A stretch of 64,000 bases of DNA from Prolixibacteraceae bacterium (GTDB lineage: Bacteria; Bacteroidota; Bacteroidia; Bacteroidales; Prolixibacteraceae). The stretch covers positions 25,555-89,554 of the forward strand of contig DMSQ01000006.1 of NCBI GenBank assembly GCA_003457135.1, in the 5' to 3' direction. The translations under genes were made by a program, and so were the position numbers. This document shows, piece after piece, positions 50,801 through 58,616 of this stretch (position 1 is the first letter of the stretch; the number at the start of each line of letters is the position of its first letter). The notes under the pieces were generated by a model. The model was not told where the DNA came from and ran no database searches. It saw only the letters and a list, made by a program, of their open reading frames with translations.

Positions 50801-51070
50801 TCAACCCGTTTATACTGGCCCGATGAAACCGAAAAACACCCGAATACGCTGGAGTATATCAAGGAAAAGAAGATTGATTTGGTAATCAACATCCCGAAAG
50901 ACCATACCACACGCGAAATCAGCAACGGCTACACCATCCGTCGGAGCGCGATTGATTACAGCATTCCGCTCATCACCAATGCCCGTGTGGCCAGTGCGTT
51001 TATTTACGCCTTCTGCAAATACGGCCTTGAAGATTTGACGATTAAGAGTTGGGACGAATACAAGGATTGA
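47837..51070 (+). CDS. carB: Carbamoyl-phosphate synthase large subunit
   Basis: CarB makes carbamoyl phosphate for arginine and pyrimidines. The 1077-residue protein has two ATP-grasp halves: the first begins [20 protein letters not shown] with [15 protein letters not shown], the second [20 protein letters not shown] with [16 protein letters not shown]. The C-terminal allosteric domain contains [16 protein letters not shown]. Length is complete and no disruption is seen. Confidence 0.97.
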   Translation: [1077 protein letters not shown]

Positions 51071-51083
51071 ATGGATAAAATCT

Positions 51084-51719
51084 ATGTTTGAAACATTGGC
51101 TACGTTAAAGTTTTTTACTGTTGGGGCACTTTTTGGCCTGACAGCCGGATTATCTCCCGGACCTTTATTGACTCTTGTCATATCGGAGACTTTGAAGCAC
51201 AGTAGAAGGGAAGGAATCAAAATTGCAATTTCTCCGCTGATTACCGATATACCAATCGTTTTGATTTCCTTTTTCGTTTTTTCAAGGCTTTCGAAGTTCA
51301 GCTCCATACTTGGAGGTATTTCTATTCTCGGCGGAATTTTCATTGCTTACCTGGCTTATGAAACCTTAAAGACCAGGGAATTGAACATCCACCTAACCGG
51401 CATCCAGACCAGGTCACTGAAAAAAGGAATTATTGCCAATTTTTTAAGCCCGCATCCTTACCTTTTCTGGGTCACAGTTGGGGCGCCATTGGCATTAAAG
51501 GCTTTTGAAACCAATCTACTTGCGCTAATTTTATTCCTACTATCGTTTTATGTATTCCTCATTGGTTCAAAAATGATTATTGCTTTACTCGTCTCGAGAT
51601 CGAAACTATTACTCACGAACATCATTTATCTGTGGACGATGAGATTGCTGGGAATAGTTTTACTCCTTTTCTCTTTACTTTTTATTTACGAAGGTGTGAA
51701 ATACCTTGGTTTGGTGTGA
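51084..51719 (+). CDS. LysE family amino acid exporter
   Basis: The 211-residue inner-membrane protein has six predicted helices and the LysE/RhtB signature GLTAGLSPGPLLTLVISETL with GLSPGP near residue 22. A second conserved part is FLSPHPYLFWVTVGAPLAL. It starts 14 nt after carB, so co-transcription is likely; export of arginine or related amino acids would fit but is inferred. Confidence 0.9.
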   Translation: MFETLATLKFFTVGALFGLTAGLSPGPLLTLVISETLKHSRREGIKIAISPLITDIPIVLISFFVFSRLSKFSSILGGISILGGIFIAYLAYETLKTRELNIHLTGIQTRSLKKGIIANFLSPHPYLFWVTVGAPLALKAFETNLLALILFLLSFYVFLIGSKMIIALLVSRSKLLLTNIIYLWTMRLLGIVLLLFSLLFIYEGVKYLGLV

Positions 51720-51792
51720 TTATTTGAGCTTCTGTTTGTAACTCTTCTAACCGCTTTCCCGTTAATGTAATCGGATTTTAAAACAGTTGGTA

Positions 51793-52305
51793 ATGAAACA
51801 AATTCTTTCCTTTCTGTTTTTGCTCGGTCTGCTTTCTTCCTGCATTTCGGAAACCGAAAATCCGGCAGAAATGGACCTGATGATTCGTCTTATGGGAAAT
51901 CCACAGTGCAACGGATTAAAATCTGCCGGTACTACAGTCCGAACGCCACCTTCTCAAAGCTGTATTGAATATGCTTATGACCGTGATAACCGAAAACTCA
52001 TCTTAAAACATCTCAACGCAGGATTCAACTGCTGCCCCGAAAGTTTATGGTGTACCGTTACTTTCCGTAACGATACCATCATTATTCAGGAGTTCGAAAA
52101 ACATTTGGGTTGCAAGTGCAATTGCCTGTACGATCTGGATATGGAAGTGGAAGGACTTGAACCCGGAAAATACCATCTCCGGTTGATTGAACCTTATCTT
52201 GGCACACAACAGGCCCTCGTGGGCCTGCTCGATTTACGGTCACAAAAGCAGGGCAGTTTCTGCGCATCAAGATCAATCTATCCCTGGGCAAATAGTTTGA
52301 ATTAA
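51793..52305 (+). CDS. Cysteine-rich lipoprotein of unknown function
   Basis: The 170-residue product has a lipoprotein signal (LLGLLSSC). The mature part has many cysteines: AGFNCCPESLWC, LGCKCNCLYDLDMEV, and others. I recall related Bacteroidota lipoproteins with NCCPE and CLYDLD motifs, of unknown role. The upstream TTG at 51787 is not needed. The next gene follows on the same strand. Confidence 0.7.
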   Translation: MKQILSFLFLLGLLSSCISETENPAEMDLMIRLMGNPQCNGLKSAGTTVRTPPSQSCIEYAYDRDNRKLILKHLNAGFNCCPESLWCTVTFRNDTIIIQEFEKHLGCKCNCLYDLDMEVEGLEPGKYHLRLIEPYLGTQQALVGLLDLRSQKQGSFCASRSIYPWANSLN

Positions 52306-52332
52306 CCAGTGTAAAATATAAGGAGAAAAACC

Positions 52333-52914
52333 ATGCAAACTAAATTTTTAATTAGTGTATTGCTTCTATTGGTATCAGTGCCGGTATTTTCACAATCAAC
52401 CAGCCGACTTCCTCCTTTTCCGGGATTTTTGAAAAAGGGAGTAATGACCTTAAACGATGGATCGCCCATTTATTATAAACAATTACAGCTAAGGAATGAT
52501 TCTGTATTCTATCAGGATTATAATTTGAATGCTGAGAAAACTGCGCTTCTGGATATTTCACAAATCACAAAAAATGGCTCTTACGCTGGCATAGGCGCTC
52601 TTTCCGGTTGTGGTTTGGGCCTGCTTGCCGGAATTGGAATCGCCAAAGCAATGGATGATACCGGTGATTTATTATCGAATGTTTTTACTTTGGGCCAGGA
52701 GCCGGAATTGGATACCCGAAAGGAGGAAACTTCAATGGTAATTTTTTCTACCCTAATTGGAACAGGTATTGGCGCGTTGGCTGGTGCACTGTTTTCAAAA
52801 AATATAATTGTTTTTTCACAATCAATCAAATCCATCAGTTTTACGCCTTCATTTAATTTGGGTACAGGTTCAGAACCTGAATTTGTAGTTTCCTGCAGGA
52901 TCACTTTTCGCTAA
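52333..52914 (+). CDS. Exported protein with glycine-rich membrane segments
   Basis: A 193-residue product with signal peptide (MQTKFLISVLLLLVSVPVFSQ). Two glycine-rich hydrophobic helices follow: YAGIGALSGCGLGLLAGIGI and IFSTLIGTGIGALAGALFS, of glycine-zipper type. The N-terminal mature part (GVMTLNDGSPIYYKQLQLRN) resembles small beta domains. A GGAG-like sequence at 52321 lies upstream of its start, uncommon in this phylum. Function unknown. Confidence 0.7.
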   Translation: MQTKFLISVLLLLVSVPVFSQSTSRLPPFPGFLKKGVMTLNDGSPIYYKQLQLRNDSVFYQDYNLNAEKTALLDISQITKNGSYAGIGALSGCGLGLLAGIGIAKAMDDTGDLLSNVFTLGQEPELDTRKEETSMVIFSTLIGTGIGALAGALFSKNIIVFSQSIKSISFTPSFNLGTGSEPEFVVSCRITFR

Positions 52915-52949
52915 TTGAAAAGGTGACTGATATTTTTTTTCGTTTTCTT

Positions 52950-54158
52950 TCAGGTCAGTTTCAGGTTTTCTTTTCGGAGTATTTCATTTGAGTTCTGGCT
53001 TTCAAACAGGTGGCATCCGGCACTTTTAACTTTTTCAATAATCTGATTAAAAGGTTCTTCGAGCAGGTTGCCCATTTTCCCACGGCAGAAAGGGCAGGCA
53101 TGTACATCGCCGTTAGGATCAGCATATAAAAATCGGTTCCCGGCGCCAAAGCAACCCATTTTTCGCTGGTGATATCCGAAAAAAGAAATGATTGGAAAGT
53201 CCTTAAATTGCTTTTCCGAGTATAGACGTATAGTAAATTCGGATAAAATATTCACTTGCTGTTGGTCAAGATTAACTTTCTGACCCGAGAATTTTCCGAC
53301 TGCCCTCGGCTCTAATATCCGGATAAAATGGGCGCCCATGTTTTTAGCCAATGTTGCATATTTCATCAGGTTCTCGCTGGTAACAAACCCGCTGGTCGCA
53401 CACAACGAAAGGCTCACTATAATTCCCACATCATGACAGTTTCGAACGGCCTCATTTACCATTGAAAAACTTTTTTCGTTGTTCCTGAAGCTATTGTGTG
53501 CCTTTGCATCCCAGTGATCGAGGCTTATATTGGCCCCGGTCAGGCCTGCTGACTTCAATTCAACAGCTTTTGCAGGTGTAAGTCCAGCACCTGAAGTCAA
53601 GAGCCAGCAATCCATCGTCAATGAAGCGTCTTTTATCAATTCCACTAAATCATTAAATCTTACCAAAGGCTCACCACCACTGAACTGAATATGCCTTATT
53701 CCATTGAATTTGAAAATGGTGAGTATTTTTTTTAAAGAATCCAGATCAAGTTTATCGTTTTGTGCAATGTTGTCCCACTCGTAGCAATGCTGACATGACA
53801 TTGGGCAACGGTTTGTAATGCCCCATATCAGTGTTTGAAGTGCTGGCTGCTTGCTTGTTCCATTGTTCTTCTTCAGGTTACTTCTGAGAAACTCATTCCT
53901 GATGAGGTGTTTAAGGTTGGTGGAAGGATATCCGCAGTAATCCGAATTCCAATAAAATTGGCTTCCGGAATGGACATATTTAGTAATAGCCTTACTCCCA
54001 TGTAACTGATTTCGAAGATCACGTAATCTCTTCATTTCTGAAATGGCAGTAATTGGATTACGACAAAGCCTGAATGCTTCTGAAACAACAAACAATTGAA
54101 CTCTTTTTCGGATAAATAGGGCTCTCCATCCGTTTATTAGTTTTGCTTTTTCTGACAT
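52950..54158 (-). CDS. Radical SAM/SPASM domain protein
   Basis: The 402-residue protein has an N-terminal region of about 110 residues without a known fold, then the radical SAM cysteines in NRCPMSCQHCYEW (CxxxCxxC), followed by HIQFSGGEPLVRFNDLVELI. A SPASM-like C-terminal region carries MGCFGAGNRFLYADPNGDVH and ACPFCRGKMGNL. Such enzymes modify peptides or proteins. It lies 17 nt after the broken lipoprotein gene and is likely co-transcribed. Its substrate is not evident. Confidence 0.9.
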   Translation of the reverse strand: MSEKAKLINGWRALFIRKRVQLFVVSEAFRLCRNPITAISEMKRLRDLRNQLHGSKAITKYVHSGSQFYWNSDYCGYPSTNLKHLIRNEFLRSNLKKNNGTSKQPALQTLIWGITNRCPMSCQHCYEWDNIAQNDKLDLDSLKKILTIFKFNGIRHIQFSGGEPLVRFNDLVELIKDASLTMDCWLLTSGAGLTPAKAVELKSAGLTGANISLDHWDAKAHNSFRNNEKSFSMVNEAVRNCHDVGIIVSLSLCATSGFVTSENLMKYATLAKNMGAHFIRILEPRAVGKFSGQKVNLDQQQVNILSEFTIRLYSEKQFKDFPIISFFGYHQRKMGCFGAGNRFLYADPNGDVHACPFCRGKMGNLLEEPFNQIIEKVKSAGCHLFESQNSNEILRKENLKLT

Positions 54159-54175
54159 AATTTAATTCTGGATGA

Positions 54176-55321
54176 TTACCGCTGAGCTGCTTGTTGCACC
54201 ATTTTCTTCAACTGTTCGTTGACAAATTGATTAAAATGGCCGGGTTGCCTGAATGCTTTCAGATTTTCAATATCAGGCTTGCCAACCGGATTACGGAGTA
54301 TCTCGTACCAACCTTTGCTGTGAAGGATTACCGTTCGGTTCTGGCTCGTCAATTCAGGCAGATCGAATGTTACCACTGCCTTATTGGTCGTTATCGGTTG
54401 GGTATAGTATTTCGTGTCGTCTTTTGAAAGTAATCCAGTTACATCTTTCTGTTCCTCGGTGATAGCAGTTTTCGCCGGAATGGTATAGGATGTTACCTCA
54501 TTGTCAGGCGAATAGTCAACCGCGGCGTAGTCAATTTCCCACAAGAAACTGCCATATTCCAACTTCACTTTTAATGGAACTGTTTCATTTCCATTCAGTG
54601 GAACCGTAAGGACATCATCCTTAAATTTCATTGGACCAGCTATGTTGTAGTAATCAACAAATTCCCATTGGCCTTGTCGTTCAACCGATAGCGAAAGCGG
54701 AATTCTCTGGTCTAATGCCCATTGCCTCATCGTTGATTCAGGAACACTTTGCTGTTTTTTCATGTAGCGCTGATAGGAGGAGCCAATCATATTGTGAAAT
54801 TGCCCGAGCATAAAATCGAGTACAATTGAATTTTTTGCCCGTATGGCCAGTTTAGCAGTTTTTGCATCGCCCTGGTTGGGGAATTGAATAATTAATCCAT
54901 CCTTCAAGGGAAGTTGATTCTCAATTGAAGAACTTTGGTAAAATTGGTTGTCTTTTCCAAGCAACAGATTTGTGACATCGTTTCCATTCAAATTTGTAGC
55001 TAATGTTGGCTCAACAGCTTGGCTCATCGTAGTTAAAGCCCCATTTTTATCTATTAAAACATCAATGTTTTGAGGATGATCAACTACCATAAGCTCCAGA
55101 AGGTTGGTGTGCTGAATTTCGCGAACTTCATTGGTTATCTTTATAGTGTACGATTGCTGGCCAGGGTATGTTGGCAGCTTCAGGTAATCGTTCCGCTCAA
55201 GTGGCTTATGGATGCTGCCACTGTATATTTCACCTGCAAATTGATAGTTTTCGCCATCCCAGGTGTAGAAAATCGGGCCTACTGGAATCCTGAAAGGCCT
55301 ACTGGAATTTTGAAAATCCAC
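54176..55321 (-). CDS. C-terminal part of a frameshifted large lipoprotein
   Basis: A 381-residue frame. It begins MDFQNSSRPFRIPVGPIFYT, but the conserved start of this part is IFYTWDGENYQFAGEIYSGS, a segment that in related proteins lies in the middle of a longer chain. The N-terminal part is in another frame in 55279-55887, and removal of one 20-bp repeat unit (55276-55315) would join them. The rest is beta-rich, with repeated immunoglobulin-like strands, and unknown in function. If translated alone it has no signal peptide and would stay in the cytoplasm. Confidence 0.65.
   Translation of the reverse strand: MDFQNSSRPFRIPVGPIFYTWDGENYQFAGEIYSGSIHKPLERNDYLKLPTYPGQQSYTIKITNEVREIQHTNLLELMVVDHPQNIDVLIDKNGALTTMSQAVEPTLATNLNGNDVTNLLLGKDNQFYQSSSIENQLPLKDGLIIQFPNQGDAKTAKLAIRAKNSIVLDFMLGQFHNMIGSSYQRYMKKQQSVPESTMRQWALDQRIPLSLSVERQGQWEFVDYYNIAGPMKFKDDVLTVPLNGNETVPLKVKLEYGSFLWEIDYAAVDYSPDNEVTSYTIPAKTAITEEQKDVTGLLSKDDTKYYTQPITTNKAVVTFDLPELTSQNRTVILHSKGWYEILRNPVGKPDIENLKAFRQPGHFNQFVNEQLKKMVQQAAQR
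55276..55315. repeat. 20-bp tandem duplication that shifts the frame
   Basis: Two 20-bp units, GGCCTACTGGAATCCTGAAA and GGCCTACTGGAATTTTGAAA, are adjacent (18 of 20 identical). Because 20 is not a multiple of three, the duplication breaks the lipoprotein frame. Without one unit the frame reads WIFKIPVGPIFYTWDGE. Confidence 0.85.
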
Positions 55322-55887
55322 ACAATAATAGGAAACAGGGTGTATGGAGCTCCATAAATAAGAGTGCCTAATAAATACGAACCCACAGTTGGTACAGTAT
55401 CTTTATCGTAAATTTCAATTTTGTTGATGGAACTCACCGGAATTGAAATCTTCATATTATCTGATTCAATAAATTCGTCCAGATACAGATGCACCTCATT
55501 GAGCAGGTATCTTTGGCTCTGAGGAGGTCGCGCAATATACCGGTTTGGTTTGCCTGGTTTCACAGGTTTAAAAGTTGGAGGCATTTGATATTCATTCATT
55601 CTAGCAGTTACCGTATTGTTTTTAACTTCTACGTGAGTTAAAAGCCATTTTTTTTGATTGAAGTGGACGATAATTGCCTTTCCGTTATCGTTCATTTCGG
55701 CAATTGTTTCTGAAGTCGGACGGGCTGATGACGTAACTTTGAAATAATTATGGCATCCAAAGGTTAAATTCATCATCGCAAAAGCCAACAAAACAGCGGT
55801 CCATTTAATGACCTTTTTTTTCGTAACAAAATGCCTGTCCGAAATTTTTGTCCGGATCGAATTAAAGTTATTTAGTAATGATTTCAT
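55279..55887 (-). CDS. N-terminal part of a frameshifted large lipoprotein
   Basis: From the ATG at 55887 a 202-residue frame (MKSLLNNFNSIRTKISDRHF...) carries a hydrophobic segment with lipobox-like LTFGC and then a domain with STARP-type strands (IPVSSINKIEIYDKDTVPTV, GSYLLGTLIYGAPYTLFPII). It ends in the 20-bp duplication and is fused in the ancestor to the part at 54176-55321, I infer. A longer start at 55923 would overlap the preceding gene. Confidence 0.65.
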   Translation of the reverse strand: MKSLLNNFNSIRTKISDRHFVTKKKVIKWTAVLLAFAMMNLTFGCHNYFKVTSSARPTSETIAEMNDNGKAIIVHFNQKKWLLTHVEVKNNTVTARMNEYQMPPTFKPVKPGKPNRYIARPPQSQRYLLNEVHLYLDEFIESDNMKISIPVSSINKIEIYDKDTVPTVGSYLLGTLIYGAPYTLFPIIVWIFKIPVGLSGFQ

Positions 55888-55898
55888 AGATTGTTGGA

Positions 55899-56663
55899 TT
55901 AAAAATTTAAAATGATTTCGCAACGGATAACCGAAGTACCGGAAGAAGGATTTATATGGAGTGGAGCGTCAAATCCTAAATTGATGGCCAGACTTTCAGT
56001 GATATTATAAAAGCCGGAAAAGTTTAGGAGGATTCCTCTGGCTTTTGCATCCTCGGAAACCTGAATATAGGTGTTGTCAGGATTATAATTGGATTTGTTG
56101 ATAGTATAAGAGCCAAAAATATAATGCAGGCCTGTTCCAATCCGGAATGTACGGGGAGGAAAAAAGTAATAGTTCATTCCAATCCGGGTACTCCAATTGA
56201 GGTTTCTGCCATAGTTAAATGATCCTTCATAACCATAATAGTACCATGGCTTCAGGTTCTTTGCGAAAGCCAATTTATAACCAAGCCTGGTTTTTCCCGG
56301 CAAATATTCATAAGAAATAAGCAGGTTCCGGTAGAACAGGTAGCCTATCAGATCGGCGCCAAGTAAATGATGCCTGTAATTTAAATTCTGGTTATTGTCT
56401 GTAGAAATGACCGGAACAGGTTTATTGAAAAATGTTTCTTTTTCTCCATTCTCGTAAATAATGCTGTCCACAACAGCAAAATTGATGTTGTAAGTTAGAT
56501 TTTCCGCTCGTTCGTAGAGCTTGAAAGAGATGCTTTTGTCGGTGGTATTCAGGATTTTGGCTTTAACGATTTCGCCGTTTTTCCTGTAAATCAGGTCCTG
56601 AGCTGCAATTTGAAATGAAATAAAAAGTAAAATAGCTGAAAGGAATATTTGTTTCAATTTCAT
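55899..56663 (-). CDS. Outer-membrane beta-barrel protein
   Basis: A 254-residue product with signal peptide (MKLKQIFLSAILLFISFQIAAQ). An N-terminal part with LIYRKNGEIVKAKILNTTDK is followed by alternating strands typical of small barrels (LISYEYLPGKTRLGYKLAFA, YGRNLNWSTRIGMNYYFFPP, FRIGTGLHYIFG) and an aromatic C-terminal end (IRCEIILNF). It precedes the broken lipoprotein on the same strand and may be part of its unit. Confidence 0.8.
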   Translation of the reverse strand: MKLKQIFLSAILLFISFQIAAQDLIYRKNGEIVKAKILNTTDKSISFKLYERAENLTYNINFAVVDSIIYENGEKETFFNKPVPVISTDNNQNLNYRHHLLGADLIGYLFYRNLLISYEYLPGKTRLGYKLAFAKNLKPWYYYGYEGSFNYGRNLNWSTRIGMNYYFFPPRTFRIGTGLHYIFGSYTINKSNYNPDNTYIQVSEDAKARGILLNFSGFYNITESLAINLGFDAPLHINPSSGTSVIRCEIILNF

Positions 56664-57164
56664 GGTATTCGGTTTATAAAATGAAACAATCATTTGTCAT
56701 TCAAAAGTTACGGAATTATTCAGGATATCTTGCTGTTTTCAAATTTTTTTTTCTTTAGATAGGATTTTTTTCACTTTAGGGCATCTGGATGTTAGGTTAT
56801 TGCATAGATATTTTGTATATTTATTAGCTTGAATCCTAACTAATAAATTATCTCTATTACCCAATCTGGCATCTAAAGAGGATTTCAAACTTGTTGGTAC
56901 GTGATGCCAATTGCTTAATTACCGCTAGTCGAGCGGCAAACTTCATGTACGAACTGCTTTAAAACTGCTCAATCATTCCAATCTCATTTATCCTAAATAC
57001 CAAAGAGAAATCTTTATCAATACTTCAATTTATCCAGCATCAGGATTGCCCATATGGGACAAAAGACAGGCATTTCTACATTCTATTCTACCGAGCTTTG
57101 GTTCCTAAAGGAACCATTTTATGAAATTTAAACAGTCTCCTAAAAACCTAAAACCCTGATTACC
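56664..57164. other. Divergent spacer of 501 bp
   Basis: It separates the minus-strand outer-membrane gene from the plus-strand C45 gene. I see no RNA gene, repeat or clear promoter box pair, although both genes need promoters here. Confidence 0.5.
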
Positions 57165-58586
57165 ATGAAGAAAAAACTCCTGATTCTCCTTTTATCAGCT
57201 TTCATTTGTTCCACTTTGGTCAGCGCTCAAACTGCCAATCAACTCACTAATGAGCAGAAAGTTTGGATCACAAAAGCTAACCGCCACGAAAAAAACGGGT
57301 GGATTTATCTCCATATTGAAGGTTCTCCGCAAGAACGTGGTTTCCAGCACGGATACCTGCTTGCAAAGGAAATCAAGGAATCAATCAGAGTTTTGAACGA
57401 GGTCTGGCGCTATCAAACTGCTTTGGATTGGCCGTGGCTGGTTCAGAAGTCTGCCAGGATGTTCACGCCTAAAGTTGATGACGAAAATATTGCTGAAATT
57501 GATGGGATCGTAGAAGGGATGAAAGCGGCCGGCAATCCGACAAGCCTCGACGAAATGGTGACCTGGAATAGCTTGATGGAACTTTTAGGGTACTGGTGGC
57601 CTTCAGTTAAAGATACCGTTTCGCCAAATTCGCCTGATCCTGCAAAACAGGGCTGTAGTTCTTTTATTGCAACAGGCAAAATGACGGACGATGGGGGCAT
57701 CGTCCTCGGGCACAACACCCATTTTGTTTATTTCTTACCGCTTTGCAATATCATCCTTGATATTTTACCCCAAAAGGGCCATCGGATACTCATGCAATCC
57801 TTTGCCGGATTCATTCACAGCGGGACCGACTTTTTTGTAACCAGCGCCGGGCTTGTCGGCTCTGAAACTACAATTGGCGGTTTCTATCCTTTTGATGAAA
57901 AAGGAGTGCCTGAATTTTCCCGGATGAGACATGCCACTCAATATGCGTCAACGATTGATGAATGGTGCGAAATCATGAAAAAAGGGAACAATGGTGGGTA
58001 CGCTAATGCCTGGTTAATTGGCGATATCAATACCAATGAAATTGCCCGGCTCGAACTTGGGCTAAAATACACCGGATTCGAAAAAAAGAAAGACGGCTAT
58101 TTTGTCGGTTCCAATATTGCTGAAGATTTAAATATTTTGCGTTTTGAGACCAGAGCCAGGGAAACAGATATCAGGGAATCTTCCATCGCCCGACGGGTTC
58201 GCTGGAAACAGTTAATGAAAGAAAATGCCGGAAAAATTAACCTCGAACGTGCCAAAGAATTTGAAGCCGATCATTTTGATACTTACTTAAATACCTCAAA
58301 ACCGGGTAGCAGAACTTTATGTGCTCACTATGATCTCGATCCCCATAGTCAAACTCCCGGTTGGGCTGAGCCATTTTATCCTGCCGGCATTTTGGATGGC
58401 AAAGTGATTGATTCTAAAATGGCAAAACAAATGTCATTCATTTCCAAATGGGGCAGTGCATGTGATTTGCCTTTCGATGCTAAAGCTTTTCTGGAAGCAC
58501 ATCCTCAATACGAATGGATGACCGGATTGATTAAAGACCGTCCAACTCAGCCATGGACTATGTTTAAGGCAGGAGAGATGAAATAA
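57165..58586 (+). CDS. C45-family (NTN) amidohydrolase, exported
   Basis: The 473-residue product has a signal peptide (MKKKLLILLLSAFICSTLVSA). The candidate nucleophile cysteine is in KQGCSSFIATGKMTDDGGIV followed by LGHNTHF, as in C45/acyltransferase and phospholipase-B-like NTN hydrolases that self-cleave before the Cys. The N-terminal part (EGSPQERGFQHGYLLAKEI) also fits. Amide substrates such as N-acyl amino acids or beta-lactams are known in the family; here unknown. Confidence 0.85.
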   Translation: MKKKLLILLLSAFICSTLVSAQTANQLTNEQKVWITKANRHEKNGWIYLHIEGSPQERGFQHGYLLAKEIKESIRVLNEVWRYQTALDWPWLVQKSARMFTPKVDDENIAEIDGIVEGMKAAGNPTSLDEMVTWNSLMELLGYWWPSVKDTVSPNSPDPAKQGCSSFIATGKMTDDGGIVLGHNTHFVYFLPLCNIILDILPQKGHRILMQSFAGFIHSGTDFFVTSAGLVGSETTIGGFYPFDEKGVPEFSRMRHATQYASTIDEWCEIMKKGNNGGYANAWLIGDINTNEIARLELGLKYTGFEKKKDGYFVGSNIAEDLNILRFETRARETDIRESSIARRVRWKQLMKENAGKINLERAKEFEADHFDTYLNTSKPGSRTLCAHYDLDPHSQTPGWAEPFYPAGILDGKVIDSKMAKQMSFISKWGSACDLPFDAKAFLEAHPQYEWMTGLIKDRPTQPWTMFKAGEMK

Positions 58587-58616
58587 TTTCTGATGTTCGT
58601 AAGAATAAAGTGCACC

